Part shown: in pieces, positions 16,335 through 24,623 of the stretch
Layout: every line of letters begins with the position of its first letter
Position numbering within the stretch: the first letter of the stretch is position 1
Assembly (NCBI RefSeq): GCF_963677575.1
Contig: NZ_OY782038.1
Span: 1,178,001-1,242,000 of the forward strand
Length of the DNA: 64,000 bases
Direction of reading: 5' to 3'
Source: an uncultured Draconibacterium sp.
GTDB taxonomy: Bacteria; Bacteroidota; Bacteroidia; Bacteroidales; Prolixibacteraceae
Notes under the pieces: model-generated
Database searches by the model: none
Told to the model about the DNA's origin: nothing
What the model saw: only the letters and a program-made list of their open reading frames with translations
Made by a program: the position numbers and the translations under genes

Positions 16335-17066
16335 ATGGCGCACAACAGTACCGAAAATTGTAACAATGGCAGTAAGCTTCATGGAGGAGGTTGCAAATCG
16401 TGTATAAAAGAGCATAAAAACAACATCTTTTCACCCCTCAACCAGGAAGAAGTTGAATTTCTTATTGACAAAAAACGACAAATTGTATATAACATCGGTG
16501 AGACGATCACCAAACAAAATACAGCATCAACTTCGGTGATTTGTATTAACGAAGGGCTGGCTAAATTTTATGTTGAAAGTGCAAACGGTAAAAACGTAAT
16601 TGTTCGCATTGCCAAAGCCGGTGACTTTATCAGCGGCGGTGGTCTTTTTAACGGAAACTTCCAGCATTTTAGTGTTTCAGCAATTACTAAAGTCAGGTGT
16701 TGTATGATTGACTCTGCCAACCTAACCAGCATTTTTGCAAAGAACAACGAATTTGCCGTTAAATTACTGCGAAACCATACCAAACAAAACAATTACCTGC
16801 TAAAAAAACTGGTCGACCATACACAGAAATATATGCCGGGAAGAGTAGCCGATACTTTACTGTATTTAAAGAATGAAATTTTCAACTCCGATGAATTTTC
16901 TGTGCCTCTTACGCGGCAGGAATTAGCAGAGATGTCGAACATGACAAAAGAAAGCTTTGTACGGATTCTTCACCAATTTAAAGACTCCAATTACATTAAT
17001 ACCAAGGGAAATACAATAAGCATATTAGACGAAAGTTCACTAGTTTCAATTAGCGAAAATGGATAA
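16335..17066 (+). CDS. FNR-like Crp-family regulator with candidate Fe-S cysteines
   Basis: 243-residue transcription factor. The N-terminal cyclic-nucleotide-binding-like beta-roll is followed by the dimerisation helix and a C-terminal winged HTH (about 190-240, TRQELAEMSNMTKESFVRIL). Cysteines C9, C20, C23 and C122 (plus C123) match in number and near position the four [4Fe-4S] ligands of E. coli FNR (20, 23, 29, 122), suggesting O2 sensing. In the recognition helix the Glu and Arg equivalent to FNR E209 and R213 are kept, while S212 is Val. A perfect FNR-type box begins directly after its stop codon, before the cytochrome genes, which are the likely targets. Confidence 0.85.
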   Translation: MAHNSTENCNNGSKLHGGGCKSCIKEHKNNIFSPLNQEEVEFLIDKKRQIVYNIGETITKQNTASTSVICINEGLAKFYVESANGKNVIVRIAKAGDFISGGGLFNGNFQHFSVSAITKVRCCMIDSANLTSIFAKNNEFAVKLLRNHTKQNNYLLKKLVDHTQKYMPGRVADTLLYLKNEIFNSDEFSVPLTRQELAEMSNMTKESFVRILHQFKDSNYINTKGNTISILDESSLVSISENG

Positions 17067-17080
17067 TTGATATACATCAA
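17067..17080. promoter_or_regulatory. FNR box upstream of the cytochrome cluster
   Basis: TTGATATACATCAA is a perfect TTGAT-N4-ATCAA FNR dyad. It lies immediately after the FNR-like gene and 133 bases before the first cytochrome gene. A possible -7 box TACTTTTA (one mismatch to TAnnTTTG) is at 17158-17165, which would put the dyad near -98, compatible with class I activation. Binding by the adjacent regulator is inferred. Confidence 0.6.
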
Positions 17081-17212
17081 CTTTAAGCTTGCTTATTATC
17101 AACTTCGCGATTCTGTTATATCACTCTACCCCCTATAGTTCATAATAGTTATCCTACTACTTTTATATTCCAAAGAGTAATAACAAATATAAATTACCTA
17201 ATATACTACGTT

Positions 17213-18334
17213 ATGAACTACAAATCTATCTCAAAATTATTCATGCTGGGTTTTATTCTGGCATTCATGTTTTCTTCATGTACAAAAGAAGGGCCTATGG
17301 GACTTCCTGGTGCCGACGGAACTGATGGAACCGATGGAGCCGATGGTATGGACGGGAATCAAACCTGTTTAGTATGTCATACACAATCCAATATGGATGC
17401 CATTACCGCTGCATTTACAGAACACCCACATGCAGCTGGTACTTCATTTGCTTATGCTGGTACCAGAACAGGCTGTGCTCAATGTCACTCTGATGAAGGT
17501 TACGTAACTTATATTACAACTGGCGCTGAAATCGCTCCTGCAGTTGGTGCTCCGCTTGAGTGTTCAACATGTCATAACAACCACAGAAGTTTGGAAGAAG
17601 GTATAAGCGCACCACTTTACAGTATTGAAGAGGTTGCATCAGCTGCAATTGATGGAAAAACATATAACTTTGAAGCTTCAAACCTTTGTGCCTCTTGTCA
17701 CCAAGCCAGATCTACTCCAGCTTCTTATTATCCATCAGATGCAGAAACATATACGCGTACATTCACTGGTGACGATATTGTGGCTTACCAAGCCCACGGT
17801 GCTGTAGGACCTAATGGATCAAAAACTTTAAATGCTACCGAAGATACATTAACTGTCGTTTTTGATGTTCCTTTGACTCACGTTTACACCAGCAGTACAC
17901 ATGCCGGACCACACCACGGACCTCAGGCTAATATGATTGCTGCTGATATGGGTTCTCAAATTGGTACTCCATTCGAACAAGCTCACCATACTTGTATTAA
18001 TTGCCACATGCATGGTGAAGATGGCGCTAGTGGTCACTCTTATGTTGCTGATCTAGATATGTGTAATAACTGCCATGGTGATGCAGTTGATATTGAAGGT
18101 ATCCAAACTGATATCGCTACAAGAATGGCTGCTGTTGAAGCTGCTTTAGAAGACCTTGGTGCGATCCATGTTGCTGAAGACGGAGTACATCCAATGTACG
18201 CATCTTTACCTAAAGATCAGTGGGATGCATTTTTTAATTACATGTGCTTATGGGAAGATAAGAGTCACGGAGCACATAACCCAGGTTACGCAAGACAATT
18301 GCTAAACCAGGCTGAAGCTGCCTTAGGTTTATAG
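17213..18334 (+). CDS. Hexaheme c-type cytochrome lipoprotein with collagen-like linker
   Basis: 373 residues. A lipoprotein signal peptide ends at SSC (C23), with K25-E26 after it, similar to the acidic/Lys export signal of Bacteroidetes surface lipoproteins. Eight uninterrupted Gly-X-Y triplets follow (G27-Q50, e.g. GPMGLPGADGTDGTDGADG), like a collagen stalk. Then come six CXXCH haem sites (CLVCH, CAQCH, CSTCH, CASCH, CINCH, CNNCH) and many extra His for axial ligation. The likely role is electron transfer or substrate reduction at the cell surface or outer-membrane periplasmic face. No specific enzyme family is recognised. It is first in the cluster and followed by its own terminator, allowing separate, higher expression. 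Confidence 0.85.
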   Translation: MNYKSISKLFMLGFILAFMFSSCTKEGPMGLPGADGTDGTDGADGMDGNQTCLVCHTQSNMDAITAAFTEHPHAAGTSFAYAGTRTGCAQCHSDEGYVTYITTGAEIAPAVGAPLECSTCHNNHRSLEEGISAPLYSIEEVASAAIDGKTYNFEASNLCASCHQARSTPASYYPSDAETYTRTFTGDDIVAYQAHGAVGPNGSKTLNATEDTLTVVFDVPLTHVYTSSTHAGPHHGPQANMIAADMGSQIGTPFEQAHHTCINCHMHGEDGASGHSYVADLDMCNNCHGDAVDIEGIQTDIATRMAAVEAALEDLGAIHVAEDGVHPMYASLPKDQWDAFFNYMCLWEDKSHGAHNPGYARQLLNQAEAALGL

Positions 18335-18375
18335 CAAGCAGCTCTACAGTTTTTACAATAATTTGAAAAAATAAC

Positions 18376-18412
18376 AAAGTCGGATATCTTTTTAAATTAT
18401 ATCCGACTTTTT
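18376..18412 (+). terminator. Terminator after the hexaheme gene
   Basis: Perfect 12-bp stem AAAGTCGGATAT (18376-18387) with ATATCCGACTTT (18399-18410), then T-rich. It separates the first cytochrome gene from the rest, so read-through or a second promoter is needed for the downstream genes. Confidence 0.8.
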
Positions 18413-18426
18413 AAAAACCAATACTC

Positions 18427-18801
18427 ATGAGGACATTGAAAACTCTTTTATCACTGATCGTATTAGCGATAATAATGAGTGGTTGCGCGTACAATTGGAT
18501 AGTTGAAGAAGAAGTGATCGATCCGGGAGATCCCGATGCACCTGATGTATCGTTTTCTGCGGAAATCGCGCCAATTTTCGACTCAAAATGTACTACGTGC
18601 CATTACACCGGAAATCAAAATCCAGACCTCACTCCTGCAAATGCGTATAATTCGATCAATAGCAACCGATATGTAAATACTTCAGATCCTGAATCGAGCT
18701 TGATTTATACCAAGCCTTTGTCTTCTCATTCACAGACATATTCTACAGCTGAAGCTGCACTGGTACTTACCTGGATAACGCAAGGAGCTCAAAATAATTA
18801 A
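18427..18801 (+). CDS. Monoheme cytochrome c lipoprotein
   Basis: 124 residues. Lipobox MSGC at about residue 20, then an acidic stretch (VEEEVIDPGDPDAPD), then a small cytochrome c domain with one haem site CTTCH (about residue 59) in the context FSAEIAPIFDSKCTTCHYTG. This is typical of Bacteroidetes outer-membrane haem lipoproteins often next to DUF5777 barrels, as here (15 bases downstream). A probable electron carrier between cytochromes. Confidence 0.85.
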   Translation: MRTLKTLLSLIVLAIIMSGCAYNWIVEEEVIDPGDPDAPDVSFSAEIAPIFDSKCTTCHYTGNQNPDLTPANAYNSINSNRYVNTSDPESSLIYTKPLSSHSQTYSTAEAALVLTWITQGAQNN

Positions 18802-18816
18802 AAACCTAAACTGATA

Positions 18817-19710
18817 ATGATGAAAAAATACATATTGATTCTGATTATTTTAGGAGTGACTTTTTCCAGTTCATTTGCCCAGGAAGAGACAGCTGATCCG
18901 GTATACGCCTTTAACAGCGGAATATTGATCGATGCACAAACATCTTACATTCCTGATGCACGTACCCTGGAGTTTGTTATTCAACACAAATTCGGTTCAA
19001 TGGAAAACGGAAAATCCGACTTGTGGGGAATTTATGGGAGTTCTAATGTAAGGTTAGGATTAAATTATGTTCCTGTAAAAAATTTCCAGATCGGGGCAGG
19101 TATTACCAAAAGATTCATGTACACCGATCTTAATGCAAAGTGGAAAGTACTTCAACAAAAAACCAGCGGCATGCCTGTATCTTTTACCCTATTTGGTAAT
19201 GTAGCCATTGATGGAAGGGATGCCGATATTATAGGAACCGGAAAAACTGTTGATACAAAAGGCCAGACAATGCCGAATTATATTGACCTTAACGACCGGC
19301 TTTCTTATTTTTCGCAAGCTATGGTTACCCGTAAATTTTGTGAAGGATTTACATTACAGGCCGGTGCAAGTTTTACCCACTATAATATGGTAGGATGGGA
19401 TTACGACCATGATGTAATTGGGGTTCATCTTAGTGGAAAAATTAAATTCTCTCCACAGGGATCATTTATTTTTAACTACGACAAACCACTAAAAATAAAA
19501 GACATTACAGAGCAATACACCTGGGATACTCATGCTAAGGAAAACGTAGCAATTGGTGTTGAATTCTTTACGTTCACTCACGCGTTCCAGATTTATGTGG
19601 GAACTGCACAGGGTATTCTTCCTCAGGATATGATGATGTATAACCAAAAAGACTGGACAAACAAAGGTCTTGCCTTTGGTTTTACCATAACACGTATCTG
19701 GATGTTCTAG
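18817..19710 (+). CDS. DUF5777-family outer-membrane beta-barrel protein
   Basis: 297 residues, signal peptide about 1-21 (ending SSFAQ), then amphipathic beta strands throughout and a C-terminal aromatic residue (ITRIWMF), the usual OMP signature. The sequence pattern (YAFNSGILIDAQTSYIPDARTLEFVIQHKFG, NVRLGLNYVPVKNFQIGAG) fits DUF5777. It has no haem motif. Placed between haem lipoproteins and periplasmic cytochromes, it could be the barrel of an outer-membrane electron conduit comparable in layout, not homology, to porin-cytochrome complexes. That role is inference. Confidence 0.8.
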   Translation: MMKKYILILIILGVTFSSSFAQEETADPVYAFNSGILIDAQTSYIPDARTLEFVIQHKFGSMENGKSDLWGIYGSSNVRLGLNYVPVKNFQIGAGITKRFMYTDLNAKWKVLQQKTSGMPVSFTLFGNVAIDGRDADIIGTGKTVDTKGQTMPNYIDLNDRLSYFSQAMVTRKFCEGFTLQAGASFTHYNMVGWDYDHDVIGVHLSGKIKFSPQGSFIFNYDKPLKIKDITEQYTWDTHAKENVAIGVEFFTFTHAFQIYVGTAQGILPQDMMMYNQKDWTNKGLAFGFTITRIWMF

Positions 19711-19736
19711 ACCCAAAAAACATTATATAAATGAAG

Positions 19737-19770
19737 ATGGTAATATCAGTAAAAGCGATATTACCATTTT
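19737..19770 (+). terminator. Terminator after the DUF5777 gene
   Basis: Perfect 11-bp stem ATGGTAATATC (19737-19747) with GATATTACCAT (19757-19767) followed by Ts. Confidence 0.8.
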
Positions 19771-19822
19771 TCATTACTTTAAAGTACTGAAAGATTTGAG
19801 ACATTTATTTACTAATTTATCC

Positions 19823-20761
19823 ATGAAATATTTCATATCATTACAAGTTCTGATGCTTTTTACGCTTTCCTTACGAAGCTTCGGACAGTTCTACGATGAT
19901 CCAAAAAATCACGATTGTTTAAAGTGTCACTCCAAGCAAACCTATTCCTTCCATAACGACATGATGGATACTGAGGAGAAACGGCTGATGAATCCGTACC
20001 TGATTATTGATACCTTGAGGTTACATACAGGTGTTCATCAAAATTTCGACTGTACGGATTGTCACTCATTCGACTACATGACCTATCCGCATGCTGCATC
20101 GTTAAAGCTGGAACCAATGATGACATGTCTGGATTGCCACGCCGGCGATGAGTCGTTTGCAAAATACGAGTTTGAAAAGATAGACGAAGAAGTAAATAAG
20201 AGTATTCACCGTCAGAGTTTTGGAGATAACTTTACGTGTTCAAAATGCCATAACCAACACTACTACTCTACTACTGCCCGCACAAGTAGCAGTATTGTTG
20301 AGATTGTTGAAAACAGCAATAACATGTGTTTATCATGTCATAACGATATGAAAAAATTCAGTTTGATATCCGGTGATCTTAAATCTGCTGTTGTTGAGAT
20401 TCACGACTGGCTGCCAAACCAGGAGCTCCATTTTAAACATGTACGTTGTATCGAGTGCCATACCGCTGTTGAAGACGATTTGATGGTTTCGCACAACATT
20501 CTTTCTAAAGATCAGGCAGTGCGCCGTTGTGCCGAATGCCACTCGGCAAATTCATTGCTAAAAGCGTCGTTATACAAATACCAAAATCTGCAGGAAAGAG
20601 CCGAAGACGGATCTGCACTTGGAGTACTCTCGAATGAAAATTACGTGATTGGATCACACCAAATTCCAATTTTGAAAACAATTAGCTTGATCATCTTTTT
20701 TGCAGCATTTGCAGGAATTATCATCCACGTAATATTTAGAATCATCATCAAAAAGAAATAA
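19823..20761 (+). CDS. Heptaheme c-type cytochrome with C-terminal membrane anchor
   Basis: From ATG 19823 it has 312 residues: signal peptide (MKYFISLQVLMLFTLSLRSFGQ region), seven CXXCH sites (CLKCH, CTDCH, CLDCH, CSKCH, CLSCH, CIECH, CAECH) and one C-terminal transmembrane helix (ISLIIFFAAFAGIIIHVIF) ending in a KKK cytoplasmic tail. An upstream in-frame TTG at 19796 would only lengthen the n-region. The cytochrome b gene starts 2 bases after its stop, so the two probably form a complex passing electrons from quinol to periplasmic haems. The 7-heme c plus cytochrome b pairing is the layout of Geobacter CbcBA; homology is not shown. Confidence 0.87.
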   Translation: MKYFISLQVLMLFTLSLRSFGQFYDDPKNHDCLKCHSKQTYSFHNDMMDTEEKRLMNPYLIIDTLRLHTGVHQNFDCTDCHSFDYMTYPHAASLKLEPMMTCLDCHAGDESFAKYEFEKIDEEVNKSIHRQSFGDNFTCSKCHNQHYYSTTARTSSSIVEIVENSNNMCLSCHNDMKKFSLISGDLKSAVVEIHDWLPNQELHFKHVRCIECHTAVEDDLMVSHNILSKDQAVRRCAECHSANSLLKASLYKYQNLQERAEDGSALGVLSNENYVIGSHQIPILKTISLIIFFAAFAGIIIHVIFRIIIKKK

Positions 20762-20763
20762 CA

Positions 20764-21381
20764 ATGAGCTCAGAGAACAAAATATATTTCTACCCGCTTT
20801 GGTTACGCATTTGGCATGGTATTAACGCCTTGGGTATCATTCTTCTTATCATTACCGGAATTAGTATGAATTCGGGTTTTGAAGAATCGCTAATAAGCTT
20901 TAAACTAATCATTACCGTGCACAATTATGCAGGAGTAATCGTTACTTTAAACTACCTGTTGTTTTTAATAGGCAACATGGTAACCTCGAATAAAAAGTTT
21001 TACATTGTTAAACCAAAGAACTTTCTGAAACGCCCAATGAAACAGGCTTACTATTATGCATGGGGAATGTTTCATGGAATGAAAGCTCCATACCCACTTT
21101 CGGAAAAACGGAAATTCAATCCTTTGCAAAAATATACTTACCTAATAGTAATGTACATTATTGTTCCGTTGGTAATAATTTCTGGTATTGGATTAATGTT
21201 TCCCGAACTGATATTCAACAAGGTATACAACATCAGCGGTGTTCTTATCACAGCGGTAACGCATTCAGCAATGGGATTCTTTATTTCCATATTCCTGATC
21301 ATTCACCTTTACATTGCATCAATTGGCAAATCGCCTCTTGATAATTTCAGAAGTATTGTAAATGGGTGGCACCACGTATAA
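20764..21381 (+). CDS. Cytochrome b561-type membrane subunit
   Basis: 205 residues, four transmembrane helices. Each helix carries a candidate haem-ligating His: LRIWHGINALG, IITVHNYAGV, AVTHSAMGFF and FLIIHLYIA. This is the pattern of di-heme cytochrome b subunits of formate dehydrogenase/thiosulfate reductase type, which oxidise or reduce quinone. It is 2 bases downstream of the heptaheme gene and should be its membrane partner. Confidence 0.85.
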   Translation: MSSENKIYFYPLWLRIWHGINALGIILLIITGISMNSGFEESLISFKLIITVHNYAGVIVTLNYLLFLIGNMVTSNKKFYIVKPKNFLKRPMKQAYYYAWGMFHGMKAPYPLSEKRKFNPLQKYTYLIVMYIIVPLVIISGIGLMFPELIFNKVYNISGVLITAVTHSAMGFFISIFLIIHLYIASIGKSPLDNFRSIVNGWHHV

Positions 21382-21540
21382 ATTGAACAAAAGAAAAAAG
21401 CAAGTCATAAATAAACAATAAAGCGAAGTAGGGAGAAGGAAGAAAACAGAACAGAAATAGCAGCACACAAATATTGCATGGTTCGCTCGCAAGGTTGGCT
21501 GAGAAGAGGTATTTAGTAATTATATTAAAGACGGCTTAGC

Positions 21541-24372
21541 ATGAAGTACTTGAGCAAAACTTTAACCAAAAATCTGTTCGATGTAGGCACCGGAGCAAGT
21601 TCAGGGCTGGTTAAAATATCTTTAATAGTCGGGTTGTTTCTGTTGCCCGGATTAAAACTTATGGCGCAATCCAACGATGATTGTGCCATGTGTCACGACG
21701 ACCCGGAACTTTTTACCATTGTAAATGGCCGGGAAGTATCGAGGTATATTCCTGCCGGTATTCTCGATAAATCAGTACATAGCTATCTCGAATGTATTTC
21801 GTGCCACACCGATGCCGACGTAGAAGAATTTCCGCATGCCGATAAGTTGCAACCTGTAAATTGTGGCGACTGCCACGATGAAGCCATGACCAAATACATG
21901 GACGGGGTTCATGGAATTGCATTTGAAGAGGGCGATAAAAATTCGCCCAACTGTGCCGAATGTCATGGAACACACGAGATATTGAGTTCAGCCGATCCGC
22001 AATCGCGTACCTATAAAATGAACATTCCGATTTTGTGCGGAACCTGCCACCGTGAAGGAGCGCCGGTTGCACGAGCCTATAATATTGGCGAGCACAACAT
22101 TGTTGAAAATTACACGCAGGGCATACACGGGAAAGGATTATTTGGCAGTGGTTTGGTGGTTACTGCCACCTGTAACAATTGCCACGGCAACCACCTTATT
22201 CTCCCCCACACCAACATGAACTCCAGTATTTCGGAGAAAAACATTGCAGCAACCTGTATGCAATGCCATGCACGAATTGAAGATGTACACATTAAAATAA
22301 TCAACAAGGAACTTTGGGAGAAAAGTCCTGGGGCGATTCCGGCATGTACCGACTGCCACCCGCCGCACAAAGTTGAGCTGAAAAATATTATCGAAAATAT
22401 TTCGGATAAAACCTGTTTAAAATGCCACGAGCAACCGGACATTCATAAAGTAGTGGATGAAGAACAGGTTTCGCTTTATGTTGATGTAAATGAATTTGTT
22501 AATTCTGCACACAATAACATCACTTGTGTGAAATGTCACTCGGACGTAACAGCCAATATTGCCCGCCCCTGCGAAACTTCCGACAAGGTGGATTGCTCGA
22601 GTTGCCACGCCGAAGAGTCGGATATTTATTTCCAGAGCGGACACGGAAAAGCCTATTTCGCCAAACACGAAAATGCGCCTTATTGTACCGATTGTCACGG
22701 GTCGCACCATGTTATTCCTTCCGAGAATGAAAATTCGCCAACCTTTCGCTCAGAAGTACCAAAACTTTGCGGCGAATGTCATAAAGAGAATGGACAGGCA
22801 GTTGAAGGAACAAATCTAAAGGAGACCAATGCATATTACGATTATTCAACCAGCGTTCACGGACGAAGCCTGGAAGAAAAAGGATTGTTGGCAGCCGCAA
22901 TTTGTACCGATTGCCACACCACACACTTTATGCTGAAAGAAGAAGATGAGCGTTCGTCGGTAAACCCGGCAAACCTGGCAAAAACATGTGGAAATTGCCA
23001 CAAAGGAATATACGACCAGTACATGGACAGCGAGCACGGAATTAGCGCTAACACCGAAGAGCTGAAATTCCCAACCTGCGAAACCTGTCACTCAGCCCAC
23101 AATATTTCCGAAGTACATGAAAGTAAATTTATGTCGGAAATTAGCTCGCAATGCGGACAGTGCCACGAAGATTTGGCCGAAACTTACCTGGAAACCTATC
23201 ATGGAAAAGTATACCAGCTGGGTTACCTTGATGCAGCGCGTTGTTCCGACTGCCATGGTGCCCACAATATTTACCGGATGGACAATCCAAAATCAACAAT
23301 TAGTCCAAGAAATATTGTCGAGACATGTTCGAAGTGCCATACCGATGCGAACATGAAATTTACCGGCTACCTGACACACGCCACCCACTACGACAAAAGC
23401 AATTTCCCATGGCTCTATTACACTTTCTGGGCTATGACCGGATTACTTTTAAGTGTATTCGCCTTCTTTGGGTTGCATACGTTGTTGTGGATACCACGTT
23501 CGCTGGGTGCCATGATCAACAAACGAAAAGAGCCAAAACCGGTTGGCAAACAGATGTACATCAGGCGTTTCCAGAAAAAAAACAGGATTACTCATATTTT
23601 TGTAATCATTAGTTTTATCATGCTGGCCCTTACCGGAATGATTCTGAAATTTGCCTATATGGATTGGGCAAAATTCCTGGCCGAAGTTATTGGCGGTGCC
23701 CACGTTGCCGGTTTTATTCATAGAACGGCAGCCCTGGTTACTTTCGGATATTTTGTTTTTCATGTGGTAGCGCTGTTAAAAGTAAAATTCAAAAAAGGAA
23801 TTAAAGTCAGTAAATTTATATTCAGCAGTAACTCACTGATGTTTAACCGGAAAGACATTCGCGATTTTTGGGCTTCTATAAAATGGTTTATCGGAGTTGG
23901 TCCGCGGCCTGAATACGGAAGATGGACCTACTGGGAAAAATTCGACTACTTTGCTGTGTTCTGGGGAGTGCTGGTGATCGGCTCAACCGGATTAATGCTG
24001 TGGTTCCCCGAATTCTTCACCAAATTCCTACCCGGCTGGCTCATTAATGTGGCGCAAATCATTCATAGCGACGAAGCTTTATTGGCCGTGGGATTTATTT
24101 TTACGATTCACTTTTTCAATACCCACCTGCGTCCGGAATCCTTCCCAATGGACACCGTAATTTTTACCGGTTATGTTTTGGAAGAAGAATACAAAAAAGA
24201 TCGTCCACACGAATATGAGCAACTCGTAAAATCAGGAAAAATTGATGACGTGCGCGTTGAAAAAGAGTTTACAAAAGAACAGATGAGAACGATAAAAATA
24301 TTTGGATTCACCGCACTTTTCGCCGGCGTAATCATGATATTACTGATAATTTACTCTTTAATTTTCCATTAA
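21541..24372 (+). CDS. 19-heme cytochrome c fused to a cytochrome b domain
   Basis: 943 residues. After an unusually long n-region the signal/anchor segment lies at about 24-43 (ending KLMAQ). Nineteen CXXCH motifs follow between about residues 48 and 600, many in repeats of the form CxxCHgtH/CxxCHxxH that suggest internal duplication of a 4-6 haem block. The last third (about 620-943) has six transmembrane helices with His pairs (HIFVIISF, FIHRTAALVTFGYFVFHVV, IIHSDEALLAVGFIFTIHFFNTHL) fitting a di-heme cytochrome b. The single chain could carry electrons from the quinone pool far into the periplasm. The c-b fusion recalls Geobacter CbcL, but with about twice the haems. Confidence 0.87.
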   Translation: MKYLSKTLTKNLFDVGTGASSGLVKISLIVGLFLLPGLKLMAQSNDDCAMCHDDPELFTIVNGREVSRYIPAGILDKSVHSYLECISCHTDADVEEFPHADKLQPVNCGDCHDEAMTKYMDGVHGIAFEEGDKNSPNCAECHGTHEILSSADPQSRTYKMNIPILCGTCHREGAPVARAYNIGEHNIVENYTQGIHGKGLFGSGLVVTATCNNCHGNHLILPHTNMNSSISEKNIAATCMQCHARIEDVHIKIINKELWEKSPGAIPACTDCHPPHKVELKNIIENISDKTCLKCHEQPDIHKVVDEEQVSLYVDVNEFVNSAHNNITCVKCHSDVTANIARPCETSDKVDCSSCHAEESDIYFQSGHGKAYFAKHENAPYCTDCHGSHHVIPSENENSPTFRSEVPKLCGECHKENGQAVEGTNLKETNAYYDYSTSVHGRSLEEKGLLAAAICTDCHTTHFMLKEEDERSSVNPANLAKTCGNCHKGIYDQYMDSEHGISANTEELKFPTCETCHSAHNISEVHESKFMSEISSQCGQCHEDLAETYLETYHGKVYQLGYLDAARCSDCHGAHNIYRMDNPKSTISPRNIVETCSKCHTDANMKFTGYLTHATHYDKSNFPWLYYTFWAMTGLLLSVFAFFGLHTLLWIPRSLGAMINKRKEPKPVGKQMYIRRFQKKNRITHIFVIISFIMLALTGMILKFAYMDWAKFLAEVIGGAHVAGFIHRTAALVTFGYFVFHVVALLKVKFKKGIKVSKFIFSSNSLMFNRKDIRDFWASIKWFIGVGPRPEYGRWTYWEKFDYFAVFWGVLVIGSTGLMLWFPEFFTKFLPGWLINVAQIIHSDEALLAVGFIFTIHFFNTHLRPESFPMDTVIFTGYVLEEEYKKDRPHEYEQLVKSGKIDDVRVEKEFTKEQMRTIKIFGFTALFAGVIMILLIIYSLIFH

Positions 24373-24623
24373 ACGGCAAAAATACGAAAATACGAAAATA
24401 CAATTTTTGACAATCGAAGTCAGTACAATATTAGCATAACAAACAGTAAATATGACACATATATAAATTTCTAGAAATATTGAGATTTTATGTTCAGAAC
24501 ATAGTTTCAAAACAGAGAGAAGTATATAGACAACTTATAAATAAGTACCTGACCTTGAATAATTAAAGGAAAATTATAATCTTGGATCAGTTGATTTTAC
24601 ATCAAACCAATAAACGAAAAATT

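Noticed and set aside
24593..24607. TTGAT-N5-ATCAA dyad before the NapC-type gene
   Set aside because: Spacer is five, not four, and it lies only 17 bases before the start codon, so it is unlikely to be a functional FNR box.
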